From Hydrogenobacter sp. (GTDB lineage Bacteria; Aquificota; Aquificia; Aquificales; Aquificaceae): DNA of 49,285 bases. The stretch spans positions 1 to 49,285 of the forward strand of contig JAGDVY010000039.1 in the NCBI GenBank assembly GCA_023255875.1, written 5' to 3'. Of the stretch, positions 23,326 to 32,648 are shown in pieces. The position numbers and the translations under genes were made by a program. Below the pieces are notes generated by a model. The model searched no databases. It worked only from the letters and a program-made list of their open reading frames with translations, and was not told the origin of the DNA. Position 1 is the stretch's first letter; each line of letters begins with the position of its first letter.

Positions 23326-24470
23326 CTTTCTTCACCCATTTGCATATCCAATACTACAGTAAAGACGGAAGCATCTCTTTTGAAGCTCACCTGTATACCC
23401 AATCTTTTGGCTATTTCATCCACTATGGTAAGACCCAGTCCGTAGGATGTATCTTCTATATCAAGTTTGCTTTTTTCATCAGTTACGTTGCTCATAAATA
23501 TCCTTAATTTGTCGTTTCTAATCTCTCCACTTATTTTTATCTCTGTGTTTTCTTTAGCGTATTTTACCGCATTGTCCAGAAGGTTAAGAAACAAAGTGTA
23601 AAGAAGCTCGTAATCAGAAAGCACCTGCACATTAGGAACATGCTCAGCACTTATAGTGAGATTTTTGGCATACAGGTTGGCTTGGTAAAACTCCACCAGT
23701 TCAGATATAAGACCTTTTATGTTTATCAGTGTGATTTTTGTAGGTTTTAGCTCAAGTTCCGAAAGGACCTTTAGGTTTTTCATGAGTTTTATGATGCGCC
23801 TAATGGCTCTTTCTATAGCCTGTTTTACGTCTTCATCCGCTTTTATATGGGATAGGTTCATGAGTATTATGCTAAGTGGAGTTTTCACCTCGTGAGACAG
23901 GTAAAGAGCAACTTTCTTTAGCTCCTTTGAGTAAAGCTCATAATCATGCAGATGTTTTCTTATATCAAGCACAGACAGAAAAGCTACAACCAAAGCGGTT
24001 ATAACAGAAGAAAAGACGGAAGATAAAAGAAGAAGATTTACTCTTTTTTCTATTTTTGCCTTAGGCAGTGCAACAACCACCTTACAAAGAGAAGTATTGC
24101 ACAGAAATTTATCCACATAAACTAAATAGTTCCCAATATCCTGAGCCTGACCGGGCATAGGTTTTAGGCTTATTAAGTAGTTTGCGTCTTTTAAATTCTC
24201 CAACCTTCTGTTAGAACTGAGTATTTTCCCTTTACTGTCTATTATCAGGATTATATAGTCATAACCTAGGTACTGATTGTCCAAAATGTCCTCATCGTGA
24301 TTCAGAAAGTCTACAAGTCTTTCACCCGTCTTCAAAAGATTTTCACTTTCCAAGTCATCTATGTATGACTTAAAGCTTAAAAAGCTAAAGGTAAAAAAGG
24401 TGCCTATAGGTAAGAGAAATTTGAAAAAGCTAAAGAAGAAAGCTTTATACAGGCTCTTTGGACTTTTCAT
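23322..24470 (-). CDS. membrane sensor histidine kinase
   Basis: The 382-aa protein has membrane helices at about 13-32 and 145-167 with a ~110-residue periplasmic sensor domain between them. That domain contains two close cysteines (CNTSLC, Cys124 and Cys129) that may form a disulfide. A HisKA region with phospho-accepting His193 (LSHEVKTPLS) and an HATPase domain (LFLNLLDNAVKYA; GLGLTIVDEI) follow. No clear HAMP domain is seen. It overlaps the response regulator gene by 26 nt. Confidence 0.93.
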   Translation of the reverse strand: MKSPKSLYKAFFFSFFKFLLPIGTFFTFSFLSFKSYIDDLESENLLKTGERLVDFLNHDEDILDNQYLGYDYIILIIDSKGKILSSNRRLENLKDANYLISLKPMPGQAQDIGNYLVYVDKFLCNTSLCKVVVALPKAKIEKRVNLLLLSSVFSSVITALVVAFLSVLDIRKHLHDYELYSKELKKVALYLSHEVKTPLSIILMNLSHIKADEDVKQAIERAIRRIIKLMKNLKVLSELELKPTKITLINIKGLISELVEFYQANLYAKNLTISAEHVPNVQVLSDYELLYTLFLNLLDNAVKYAKENTEIKISGEIRNDKLRIFMSNVTDEKSKLDIEDTSYGLGLTIVDEIAKRLGIQVSFKRDASVFTVVLDMQMGEER

Positions 24471-25125
24471 ACCTTAGGGTATATCCCACACCCGGATGGC
24501 TTACTATATCAAATCCGTAGTTTCTTAGCAATTTTCTTAGGTTATGAACGTGCGTCCTTAGAGCGTCAATGCTAGCATCTTCATAAGAGCTCCATGCATA
24601 GGAAAAGAGAGTATCATAAGAGGTTACCTTTCCTATGTTTTCCAGAAGTTTTATAAGGATCATTACTTGCTTTTTAGGAAGTAAAAGGGTTTCTCCCTTT
24701 ATGCGTACGGTCATGGAAAAGGGATCTATCTCCATATCTTCGTACACTATAGTTCGGTTTTTTGTGATGTTTTTTACTCTTCTGAGGACAACCTCTATCC
24801 TTGTTAAAAGCTCTTCTGGATTAAAGGGTTTTACCATGTAATCGTCCGCTCCCATCTTCAAACATCTTACCTTTTCAGAAACATCATCTACTACTGTTAG
24901 GACTATTGTGGGAATATTCTTATCACTAAGTATGGGTATAAGCTTAGTTCCATCTTCTTTACCAAGGAAAAGATCGAGTACGCACACATCAAAAACTTCC
25001 CTTTCAAGCAATTCAAGCGCAGAACTCACACTTTTTGCCACCGCACAATCCCAACCTGCAGAAGAGAAAAGCTTGCTTATAGGAAGCGCTAAATCTATTT
25101 CGTCCTCAACCAAAAGAACTTTCAT
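24445..25125 (-). CDS. OmpR/PhoB-family response regulator
   Basis: The 226-aa regulator has a receiver domain with Asp51 as the phosphorylation site (VCVLDLFLG), acidic pocket residues in VEDE and the conserved Lys in YMVKPFNPEEL. It ends in a winged-helix DNA-binding domain (DALRTHVHNLRKLL, VGYTLRYE). It is cotranscribed with the kinase and the MFS-like gene. The target promoter is unknown. It begins within the last codons of the split GNAT-like gene. Confidence 0.95.
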   Translation of the reverse strand: MKVLLVEDEIDLALPISKLFSSAGWDCAVAKSVSSALELLEREVFDVCVLDLFLGKEDGTKLIPILSDKNIPTIVLTVVDDVSEKVRCLKMGADDYMVKPFNPEELLTRIEVVLRRVKNITKNRTIVYEDMEIDPFSMTVRIKGETLLLPKKQVMILIKLLENIGKVTSYDTLFSYAWSSYEDASIDALRTHVHNLRKLLRNYGFDIVSHPGVGYTLRYEKSKEPV

Positions 25126-25541
25126 AATACACTAACCTCACATAAAGGAAGTCCTCGCCAAAAAGTTTAAATCTCCTAACTTTATCTAATTTATAACCTG
25201 AATTTTTAAGTATCCTTTCTCTTTTTGGTGAGAAAAACCACATGAAGTGTGGCTCTACAAGAGCAACTATGGACAGAGGCTTAAAGAGCTTTTCTATGCT
25301 TCTCATTATGTGTTATAAAGTTAGAGGAATCGATAATTACAAGATCCTCAATGTAGGCTCTACCTCTTCTATAGCTGTAGACTAAGTATCCCACATCTTG
25401 TGTTGAAGACCTAAATATGTAAGCTTTTTTGCGCTGAAACAGTTCTCTTACTTCAATATCACTGAGCCCTTTCCAAACTTTTAGTTCTAAGGATTTTAGT
25501 TTTTCCAGGAGCTCTGGTGTATTCACCTCTAGCATGTCCAT
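25106..25541 (-). pseudogene. GNAT-like protein split over two frames
   Basis: Two minus-strand frames overlap by 26 nt. The first (25541-25281, 86 aa, MDMLEVNTPELL) contains AYIEDLVIIDSS, which looks like strand 4 of a GNAT acetyltransferase fold. The second (25306-25106, 66 aa, MRSIEKLFKPLSIVALVEP) continues with ERILKNSGYKLDKVRRF, which resembles a GNAT C-terminal half. Joined by one frameshift near 25295-25306 they give about 145 residues, a normal GNAT size. Alternatively they are two real overlapping genes, as overlaps of similar length occur in this operon. The canonical acetyl-CoA loop is not clear. Confidence 0.45.
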
Positions 25542-25602
25542 TTTCTTTCAATTTTAAATTGAGGATATAAATTTTTTATAAAGTTGAGATTTAAATGATT
25601 GA

Positions 25603-25627
25603 CCGGGCAAGTGCCCGGCCTTTTTTT
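25603..25627 (+). terminator. strong intrinsic terminator, plus orientation
   Basis: CCGGGC (25603-25608) and GCCCGG (25613-25618) form a tight stem with loop AAGT, followed by CC and seven T (25621-25627). It lies directly after the stop of the minus-strand membrane gene, but the T-tract is on the plus strand, where no gene ends. It could block antisense transcription or end an unseen plus-strand RNA. Confidence 0.7.
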
Positions 25628-26921
25628 ATCCGTAGTTTCTTACTATCACTATAAGTCCGACTCCTATAAACACAACTGCCCACAGAACAACTATGAAAAC
25701 GGAGGCATCTCCAAGATGGTGTTCCATTTCCGAAGCTTCATAAACTTTCCCCTTGGGTGTTTTTCCTGCTCTGTAAGCCATCCACCAAGCGTAAGCGTAA
25801 AGGATAATTCCTGTCAGAAGAGTTCCGAAAAAGAGAAGTGGACTAAGAAATTCTAAATTCATTTTGTAGTTATAGATAGAATAGCCAAACCTTGCAGTAG
25901 AAGCTATCCTAAGATACTCTCTGAAAACTGCTATGAGCAGTATGGCTACTCCGCCAGCTAATAGAGAGGGTATAGCCATCTTAGCTGGATCTTTCTGTGC
26001 AGCAAGTATCACGCCTGCACATAGTACAAGTCCAAGAACTGAAAGCCATGTAAAAATGCTAGTTTTTGCATTCCAATCTTGAGGAATTGTGAGTATGTAA
26101 AGAATGTGGAATAATAACCAACCTATACCTGCATACAGAGCAAACTTAGCTCCTACCCTTCCTGCCCAATCAAGATAATCTCTATCCATATCTTCTCTGT
26201 TTCTAAAGTACCAGTTATAGAGCATTAGAAACACACCGCTCACCGATATGGAAGGAAATACTAAGAAAGCCAGATACCTGAAGATGTTAAATGCATATAT
26301 GTTCCAGCCACTTATGTTCATGGTTGTTCCGTTTGATGTATACCAGCTTACCCACTTTTCGGGGAACAGAGCTTGATAGTTAACAACGTGTATGATGAAA
26401 CCCACAAGCAACAAGAGTACTATACCAACGACAGACATAAACAGCGAAAGCGATGGTTTTTCTTTCATAAAGTATGCTCCCCATATAAAGTAGTATCCTA
26501 TGAGCAGGAAAACTATAAATAGTACGTACCACCATGCGGACAGGTTAGCAGACGTATACCAAAGAGGGTCGTATATAACCTGATAGAAGAGTAAGGGAGC
26601 AACTCCAAGAACTATGGCTAGTGAGACAGAGACTTTTGAAAGCTCAATAGTTGCTTTGCTGAGTCTGTGCCATCTTTCTCCACCCTTTATAAAGCCATAT
26701 ATGGCAATAAAAAGGCCACCTATAGAGGTATAGACAAAAACCATGTGAAGAGCCCATGTGAGCACCTGAAGCACTTGCATAACAACTGGGAAAAAGGGGG
26801 CCCCCGCGGGGTCAGCCATTGCCTTTAGCATAGAACCAGGATCCGCCGCAAGGGCTAGCTTTCCACCAACTAACGTAAAGGGCAGAACAGCTAACAAAAA
26901 CCATCTTACAATTTCCCGCAT
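25626..26921 (-). CDS. CydA-superfamily-like membrane subunit, second gene of a bd-like pair
   Basis: The 431-aa protein begins with a signal-like or first membrane segment ending ALAAD (26) and has about nine further helices. Possible heme-ligand histidines are His59 (LTWALHMVFVYTSIGG), His178 (GFIIHVVN) and His272. The helix pattern, with a His in the first core helix followed by Gly-rich turns, recalls CydA of cytochrome bd oxidases, but Q-loop motifs of quinol oxidases are not seen. The AAGGAGGTAAT ribosome site overlaps the stop of the upstream gene (4 nt between coding regions), so the two are coupled and probably form one complex. No metal ligand can be proved from sequence alone. Confidence 0.65.
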   Translation of the reverse strand: MREIVRWFLLAVLPFTLVGGKLALAADPGSMLKAMADPAGAPFFPVVMQVLQVLTWALHMVFVYTSIGGLFIAIYGFIKGGERWHRLSKATIELSKVSVSLAIVLGVAPLLFYQVIYDPLWYTSANLSAWWYVLFIVFLLIGYYFIWGAYFMKEKPSLSLFMSVVGIVLLLLVGFIIHVVNYQALFPEKWVSWYTSNGTTMNISGWNIYAFNIFRYLAFLVFPSISVSGVFLMLYNWYFRNREDMDRDYLDWAGRVGAKFALYAGIGWLLFHILYILTIPQDWNAKTSIFTWLSVLGLVLCAGVILAAQKDPAKMAIPSLLAGGVAILLIAVFREYLRIASTARFGYSIYNYKMNLEFLSPLLFFGTLLTGIILYAYAWWMAYRAGKTPKGKVYEASEMEHHLGDASVFIVVLWAVVFIGVGLIVIVRNYG

Positions 26922-26925
26922 GGCA

Positions 26926-28338
26926 TTACCTCCTTATAGCTTCCGCAGAAGATTTAGGTACTTCTATCTTGGCAGAAACAGAACCACCCTTGGAGATCAT
27001 ATAGGCTATGTATGCAGAGAGAGCTTTAATTTCTTGATCAGTACCTGTAAGCTTGGGCATATAAGGAGGATGATTTTCCCTCATATAGCTAACAAGGAAA
27101 TTGTATACAGCATTTGGATCGGTCATACCTGCAAACTTCTGTCCGAAAGGTCTAAGACCAGTGGATCCAGTAACGTTATGACATCCAGAGCATTGCAAAA
27201 CAGCAACCGCTTTACCAGCCATAATCTCGTTTTCTGGAGTTATCTTTTTAAGACCTTCAGGAACAAAGGGATTCACAGTGAGCAAACCTTTTTCGTTTAT
27301 TATAGGAACTTCTGACTTTATACCTTTTGCAGGTACATCTCTGGAAACAATTTGATTAACCCATATGAACTCACCTGCTACATAAGGTTTTCTCAATGTT
27401 TCTCTTATTTTTTCCTCAGGATATATGCCCGCAAAGAAGATAAGTATGTATATGGGATAAGCCATCCAGAACCTTGCTGCAGTAGGTCTAATTGCAGTCC
27501 AGAGAAAGTTAGCCAGAACAAGGAGAATTATAACCATTATGGGTAGTTTTAGGTAAATGGGTATAACATTGTTGAGTATAATATCGCTCCTTTGAGGAAG
27601 GGTTGATACATACCATGCAAAGAACATAAGTCCAAAAACTGTACCTCCTATGCCCCAGTAAGACAAGGTTTTGACTATGTCTTTATAGGTCTTTTCGTTA
27701 ATTTCTTTCCTCATAAGGCTTGCTATAGCGATTCCGACAGTACCAGCTATGGCAAACATGAAAGATGTTCTTTCAAGCAAGTGAGGGAAGTAATTCTTGT
27801 TGTAAAAGGCATCTAGTATATTGCCCGTTTCGAACCACTTTTCATGACCAGGTGAAAGCATAAAGGAGAGTATACCCACTATGATGTACATGGTTGCCCA
27901 AGATCCTATGGCAAAGGTCCATGCTAGCCTGAGCCAGCTTCTTTGGTCTATTCTACCTAAAGTGTAAAAGAGAATATATACGAGTGTGACTTCCGCTACA
28001 AACCATATCCATTCAGCAGCCCAAACCCATACAAAGTTATGAATAAGAGCGGATATACCCCGTGGATTTACTACTGTTGCGGAAAACCATATACCTGGAC
28101 CTGATATAGAACCAGACACGTAGGAAAAGACAAGAAGTCCCAAGAGATACTTCTTGATGTAGTTGTAGATCTGCGGTTGATTCTCTTTGTAGGCTTTGGT
28201 AGCCAAATATGCTAAAAGTATGGAAGCACCTACCGACGTATGAGACGCCATCACGTGGATACTAGCTATGAGGGCTATAGTAAGTCCGCTACCTATTGTA
28301 GGTACATACCACATGGGATAAAAGCCTAGCACATCCAT
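26926..28338 (-). CDS. CydA-like membrane protein fused to C-terminal cytochrome c
   Basis: From the ATG at 28338 (GAAGGAGGTGCGTGAC upstream) the protein is 470 aa. The first ~310 residues hold about eight to nine helices arranged like CydA. Candidate heme ligands are His28, His33, His100 and His186 (YFPHLLERTSFMF), and acidic residues in helices (Glu109, Glu116 in VWAAEWIWFVAEV) resemble the CydA proton path. The end (about 370-455) is a class I cytochrome c with CSGCH at 383-387 and an axial Met427 (PPYMPKLTG), presumably in the periplasm. Such bd-type relatives accepting electrons from cytochrome c instead of quinol have been proposed (OR-C/OR-N groups). Function as an O2 reductase here is inferred. 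Confidence 0.7.
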   Translation of the reverse strand: MDVLGFYPMWYVPTIGSGLTIALIASIHVMASHTSVGASILLAYLATKAYKENQPQIYNYIKKYLLGLLVFSYVSGSISGPGIWFSATVVNPRGISALIHNFVWVWAAEWIWFVAEVTLVYILFYTLGRIDQRSWLRLAWTFAIGSWATMYIIVGILSFMLSPGHEKWFETGNILDAFYNKNYFPHLLERTSFMFAIAGTVGIAIASLMRKEINEKTYKDIVKTLSYWGIGGTVFGLMFFAWYVSTLPQRSDIILNNVIPIYLKLPIMVIILLVLANFLWTAIRPTAARFWMAYPIYILIFFAGIYPEEKIRETLRKPYVAGEFIWVNQIVSRDVPAKGIKSEVPIINEKGLLTVNPFVPEGLKKITPENEIMAGKAVAVLQCSGCHNVTGSTGLRPFGQKFAGMTDPNAVYNFLVSYMRENHPPYMPKLTGTDQEIKALSAYIAYMISKGGSVSAKIEVPKSSAEAIRR

Positions 28339-28375
28339 GTCACGCACCTCCTTCACAGTAATTTAACGATATTTT

Positions 28376-28403
28376 AATATATCTGGGTTTTACCGTAAGT
28401 CAA
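28376..28403 (-). promoter_or_regulatory. promoter of the bd-like/cytochrome c operon
   Basis: On the minus strand TTGACT (28398-28403) and TATATT (28376-28381) are spaced by 16 nt, a good sigma-70 promoter. The start point would be near 28369, giving a ~30-nt leader with a strong Shine-Dalgarno. The remaining 150 nt up to the palindrome at 28555 hold no gene that I can support. Confidence 0.6.
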
Positions 28404-28554
28404 GACCTGGGAACTCAAATAAATAAAAGGCTAAGAGACTCTAATTGCAAAGATTACAAAAATTAACATGAAGGATATTTCTCATAAGGATGTTGCAGTC
28501 ATACATTCAAATCTTTGATTTTCAATCTTCTGAATGGGGTGGGGTGGTCATGAT

Positions 28555-28572
28555 GTAATTTTGCAAAATTAC
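28555..28572. promoter_or_regulatory. perfect 18-bp palindrome
   Basis: GTAATTTTGCAAAATTAC is identical on both strands. It lies 5 nt past the 3' end of tRNA-Ser on the minus strand and about 150 nt upstream of the bd-like operon promoter. It could be a dimeric repressor site, or a loopless terminator stem for the tRNA. No T-tract follows on the minus strand. Confidence 0.45.
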
Positions 28573-28577
28573 AATTG

Positions 28578-28665
28578 CGGAGGGGGAGGGATTCGAACCC
28601 CCGGTGGGCTGTGAACCCACTGGTGATTTCAAATCACCCGCCTTCGTCCACTCGGCCACCCCTCC
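28578..28665 (-). tRNA. tRNA-Ser (TGA)
   Basis: The minus strand folds as a class II tRNA with a long variable arm. The acceptor stem is GGAGGGG/CCCCTCC with discriminator G, the anticodon stem-loop GGTGA-TTTGAAA-TCACC with anticodon TGA, and the variable stem is AGTGGGTT...AGCCCACC. CCA is not encoded. Length is 88 nt. Confidence 0.95.
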
Positions 28666-28705
28666 TAATAATTAAAAGATTTTAAAAATGCGCTTCAACG
28701 TATGT

Positions 28706-28719
28706 ATGATTTTTATCAT
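28706..28719. promoter_or_regulatory. FNR/CRP-like inverted repeat upstream of nuoG
   Basis: ATGAT-TTTT-ATCAT is a perfect inverted repeat and matches the motif at rlpA. It partly overlaps a second palindrome, TTATCATGATAA (28713-28724). It lies 47 nt upstream of the nuoG ATG and 40 nt upstream of the divergent tRNA-Ser, so it could serve either. A TTATCT -10 candidate for nuoG (28748-28753) is 35.5 nt from its centre, which is not the standard class II spacing. Confidence 0.45.
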
Positions 28720-28766
28720 GATAAGCTATAAAAAAGTGGTAGTTGTGTTATCTTAACAAATAAGTT

Positions 28767-30662
28767 ATGGAGAGGAAAGTAAAGATATTTGTAGATGGAA
28801 GAGAGATAGAAGCTCAAGAAGGTGCGTCTTTGCTTGAGGTCCTCCTAAAAGAGGGTATAAATGTTCCTTACTTTTGCTACCATCCCAAGCTCAGGGTAAT
28901 AGGTGCTTGTAGAATGTGTATAGTGTATAACGAAAAGACAGGTAGGCTCATAACCTCTTGCAACACAAAGGTTGAAGATGGTATGAGCATATCCACACAG
29001 CACGAGCTTGTAAAAAACAATCAAAAGTATCTACTTCAGGCTTTTATGACAAGACATCCTCTTGACTGTCCCATATGCGACAAAGCAGGTGAGTGCGACC
29101 TTCAAAATTACGGTGCCATATTTGGACCACAAAGACAGATCGTTCCCATTTCAGCTCTTGAAAAGGAAAGGCACTACACAGATTGGGAGAGTGATTTTCT
29201 TGAGTATTACACAAACAGGTGTGTAGTTTGCTATAGATGTACAAGGGTTTGTGATGATATAAATGGAGCTCGGGCTCTTTATGTGGAAGAAAGAGGCTTT
29301 CATGCCAACATAGTTCCCACAGTAAGACCTTTGGATACATCTTCTTGTGAGATGTGTGGTCTTTGTGTGTATGTGTGTCCTGTGGGTGCCATTATCTCTA
29401 AACCTTTCAAATACTGGAGCAGAAGTTGGCTTCTCAAAAAAGAAAAAACTGTCTGTAATGTTTGTCCTGTTGGGTGCGAGATTCAGGTGGAGTACGGTGT
29501 AGGAGATTGGCGATCAAAGAAAAAGGTCTATAGAACAAAGCCCACGGATGACCTTAATATCTGTGCAAAAGCCTTCTTTGGCTACGATGCGCATAACACA
29601 AACAGGCTCTTGAAACCTTACATTTATGGAAGAGAGGAAAGTGTAGGGAATGTGGTTAATTTTATAGCCAATTTGCTCAAAAATAACGGAGAGAACACAG
29701 CTATAATCATATCTTCTTACCTTAGCAACGAAATCTTTGAAAACATAAAGGATATAGCTACAAGAAGTGGATCTTATGTGTGTTCTACACTCACTGAGGA
29801 TTTCTATGCATTTTTAGAAGGATACGGTGATTATGCTCCCATTTACATAGATGATATTAAGTCTGCGGAAAATTATATACTGTTGGGTGAGGACATAACA
29901 TCTACCGCGCCTGTGCTTTCTTACTATGTGAAAGGCAGGGTTTATAAATACGGCAGTACTTACAAAGATGCCAAGTTCAAACCTATAGTCTTTAATAGTT
30001 TGGAAGAGCTCTATGCGGAAGTACCAAGCGGAGGTGTTTTGATAGCGAACACTACTGGTATTGTGGGATCATCAGCCAAAAGCTTGGGAGAGTTTGTGAG
30101 AAATCTCTCTCAGGACAAGGCTTATAAAGTGCTTGTGCTTCACAAAGATGCTAATTACTTGGGTGTGTATAGCCTTTTTGGGAGAGACACTCTTTCTAAC
30201 TTTGATGGTATAGTAAAAGGGATATCCGAAGGTCTTATCAAGAACCTTATAGTTTTTGGAGAGGATCTTCTTGATTATTACCCTATGCAGGAACTTACGC
30301 AAGTTTTTGATAAACTTGAAAAGCTTGTGGTCTTTTCTCCTTTTGCAGATGGACTATCAGAGCTGGCACACGTAAAGGTCCCCATGGAGCTATATGGCGA
30401 AACAGATGGAAGCTATCACACCCTTATGGGATTAAAGAAGGGCAGAAGATTTCTACCTTGGTCCTTTAACAGCATGGTTTTCTTTTCTGATCTTTTGGAG
30501 AGCTTACCTAAAGTAAATAAAGGTATAAAGGTTATAAAAGGTGAGTATCTTACATCAAAGCGTTTGGTGCATCTCTACAGGAGCAACTGGATAACTGATA
30601 GAAGCGAAAATCTCAAAAAGCTTTACGAAAAGAACTCCGCATGGATAGAGATACCATCATAA
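28767..30662 (+). CDS. nuoG: NADH-quinone oxidoreductase subunit G (or related Fe-S subunit)
   Basis: The 631-aa protein has the full NuoG cluster set. The N-terminal [2Fe-2S] ligands are Cys37, 48, 51 and 65. The His-Cys cluster uses His97, Cys101, 104 and 110. Two ferredoxin-type [4Fe-4S] motifs follow (Cys152/155/158/162 and 194/197/200/204), then the N7-type motif Cys230/233/237/266. The rest is a molybdopterin-oxidoreductase-like fold without an apparent cofactor site. No other nuo gene is near, so it is an orphan subunit; it may serve complex I encoded elsewhere or a soluble hydrogenase/formate dehydrogenase. It has no Shine-Dalgarno. It overlaps tkt by 22 nt. Confidence 0.88.
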   Translation: MERKVKIFVDGREIEAQEGASLLEVLLKEGINVPYFCYHPKLRVIGACRMCIVYNEKTGRLITSCNTKVEDGMSISTQHELVKNNQKYLLQAFMTRHPLDCPICDKAGECDLQNYGAIFGPQRQIVPISALEKERHYTDWESDFLEYYTNRCVVCYRCTRVCDDINGARALYVEERGFHANIVPTVRPLDTSSCEMCGLCVYVCPVGAIISKPFKYWSRSWLLKKEKTVCNVCPVGCEIQVEYGVGDWRSKKKVYRTKPTDDLNICAKAFFGYDAHNTNRLLKPYIYGREESVGNVVNFIANLLKNNGENTAIIISSYLSNEIFENIKDIATRSGSYVCSTLTEDFYAFLEGYGDYAPIYIDDIKSAENYILLGEDITSTAPVLSYYVKGRVYKYGSTYKDAKFKPIVFNSLEELYAEVPSGGVLIANTTGIVGSSAKSLGEFVRNLSQDKAYKVLVLHKDANYLGVYSLFGRDTLSNFDGIVKGISEGLIKNLIVFGEDLLDYYPMQELTQVFDKLEKLVVFSPFADGLSELAHVKVPMELYGETDGSYHTLMGLKKGRRFLPWSFNSMVFFSDLLESLPKVNKGIKVIKGEYLTSKRLVHLYRSNWITDRSENLKKLYEKNSAWIEIPS

Positions 30663-32620
30663 TAAACACTATACGGTTTTTGAGTGTGGATCAGGTAGAG
30701 AGGGCAAAGTCTGGCCATCCTGGTATGCCTCTTGGTGCCTCTCACATAGCTTATCTTATATTTGACAGGTTTCTAAGGTTCAATCCAAAGGATCCAAACT
30801 GGATAAACAGGGATAGGTTTGTACTATCTGCAGGACATGCCAGTGCCATGCTTTATTCCCTTCTGTTTGTAATGGGGTATGACCTTAGCCTTGAGGACCT
30901 AAAAGCTTTCAGACAGCTAAATAGCAAAACTCCAGGGCATCCCGAAAAGCACATAACACCTGGTGTGGAAGCCACCACAGGACCACTGGGGCAGGGTATA
31001 GGCAATGCGGTAGGTATGGCCATTGCAGAAAAGTATCTATCAAGCCTTTTCAACAGGGAAGGGTTCCCTATAATTGACCACTACACCTTTGCGTTGGTAA
31101 GCGATGGAGATTTGATGGAAGGTGTGTCGTGCGAAGTGGCACAGCTTGCGGGACACTTTAAACTTGGTAAACTAATAGTTATCTGGGACAACAACGGAGT
31201 ATCCATAGATGGACCTACATCTCTTGCGTGGTCCGAAGATGTGCTAAAGAGGTTTTCCGCTTCTGGATGGTATGTGCAATCTGTGGAAGATGGCTACAAT
31301 TTGGATGCTATAGAGAGTGCCATAAGGTCCGCTATAGAGCAAAGGGAGAGACCCTCCTTTATTTCCATAAAAACACACTTGGGATATGGAAGTCCCAAGC
31401 AGGATGACGCAAGCGTTCATGGCGCTCCCTTAGGCAGAGAGTTAGCCCTTGAGACCAAGCGCAGGTTTGGTTGGCCCGAGGAAGAGTTTTATGTGCCTGA
31501 TGAGGTGTATGAATACAGAAAAGAGAAGATAGAAAGGGGAGCAAAAATCCAAGAAGAGTGGAACAGGCTATTTCAAGCCTACAAAGAGTCTTATCCTGAA
31601 CTTGCAAAAGAGCTTGAGAAGGCTTTCAAAGGTGAATGGGGAGAAGAGTACAGAAAACACATACCCATCTTCACAGAACCCATGGCTACACGTCAGGCAA
31701 GTGGTAAGGTGCTAAATGCCATAGCCAAATACATACCTACCATGATAGGGGGGTCTGCGGACCTTTCTGAATCTAACAACACCTATCTGCACGGCATGGG
31801 AGATTTTCTTGCGGATAATCCAACAGGTAGGAACATACACTATGGTGTAAGAGAACACGCTATGGGCACCATACTCAACGGAATGGCATATCACGGTGGT
31901 GTGCTTCCTTACGGTGGGACCTTTTTGATATTTTCCGATTACATGAGGCCAGCAATAAGAGTTGCAGCCATGTCGGGACTCAAGGTGATATACGTTTTTA
32001 CCCACGATTCTATTGGTTTGGGAGAAGATGGACCCACACACCAACCTATAGAACAACTGTGCTCTTTAAGGCTTATACCAAACCTTTGGGTGCTAAGACC
32101 AGCAGATGCCAACGAGGTAGGTATCGCTTGGGACATGGCTTTGCAGAGAAAAGACGGTCCAGTAGCTATAGTTCTAACGCGCCAGAAGGTACCCATCATA
32201 GACAGGAAAAAGTTTGCTTCCTTTGAGGGTGTAAGAAGAGGTGCTTATGTGCTTGCGGATACGGACGGTGTTCCAGATTTGATAATATTTGCAAGTGGTT
32301 CAGAGGTGCATCCATCTATATCAGCTATGCAAATATTGGAAAAAGAAGGATTAAAAGTAAAGCTTGTAAATGTGGTATCCTTTGAGGTGTTTGAGCTTCA
32401 GGACCAAGAATACAAAAGGTATGTCCTTTCTCCAGAGGTTAAAAGAAGGGTTGCGGTAGAAGCAGGAAGAGGTATGTGTTGGTACAAGTATGTGGGGAGT
32501 GAGGGTTTAGTTATAAGCATTGAAGAGTTTGGACGGTCTGCACCAGGTGATGTACTTATGGAATATTTTGGCTTCACCGGTGAAAAGATAGCCCGAAGGA
32601 TAAAAGAGCACTATTTTTAA
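30641..32620 (+). CDS. tkt: transketolase
   Basis: The 659-aa thiamine-diphosphate enzyme has the expected three domains: the ThDP-binding [14 protein letters not shown] motif with the catalytic His in SGHPGMPLG (24-32), the middle domain with [16 protein letters not shown] and [15 protein letters not shown], and a C-terminal domain. It transfers two-carbon units in the pentose phosphate network, which in an autotroph supplies pentoses and erythrose-4-phosphate. It begins inside the nuoG end, an unusual partner, with no clear ribosome site. Confidence 0.97.
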   Translation: MDRDTIIINTIRFLSVDQVERAKSGHPGMPLGASHIAYLIFDRFLRFNPKDPNWINRDRFVLSAGHASAMLYSLLFVMGYDLSLEDLKAFRQLNSKTPGHPEKHITPGVEATTGPLGQGIGNAVGMAIAEKYLSSLFNREGFPIIDHYTFALVSDGDLMEGVSCEVAQLAGHFKLGKLIVIWDNNGVSIDGPTSLAWSEDVLKRFSASGWYVQSVEDGYNLDAIESAIRSAIEQRERPSFISIKTHLGYGSPKQDDASVHGAPLGRELALETKRRFGWPEEEFYVPDEVYEYRKEKIERGAKIQEEWNRLFQAYKESYPELAKELEKAFKGEWGEEYRKHIPIFTEPMATRQASGKVLNAIAKYIPTMIGGSADLSESNNTYLHGMGDFLADNPTGRNIHYGVREHAMGTILNGMAYHGGVLPYGGTFLIFSDYMRPAIRVAAMSGLKVIYVFTHDSIGLGEDGPTHQPIEQLCSLRLIPNLWVLRPADANEVGIAWDMALQRKDGPVAIVLTRQKVPIIDRKKFASFEGVRRGAYVLADTDGVPDLIIFASGSEVHPSISAMQILEKEGLKVKLVNVVSFEVFELQDQEYKRYVLSPEVKRRVAVEAGRGMCWYKYVGSEGLVISIEEFGRSAPGDVLMEYFGFTGEKIARRIKEHYF

Positions 32621-32648
32621 TAAATAAGCGCACAGGTAGTAAAAATCC

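Noticed and set aside
28713-28724. TTATCATGATAA as the main operator upstream of nuoG
   Set aside because: It is a perfect palindrome, but the overlapping ATGAT-N4-ATCAT recurs elsewhere in the window, so the latter is the better candidate.
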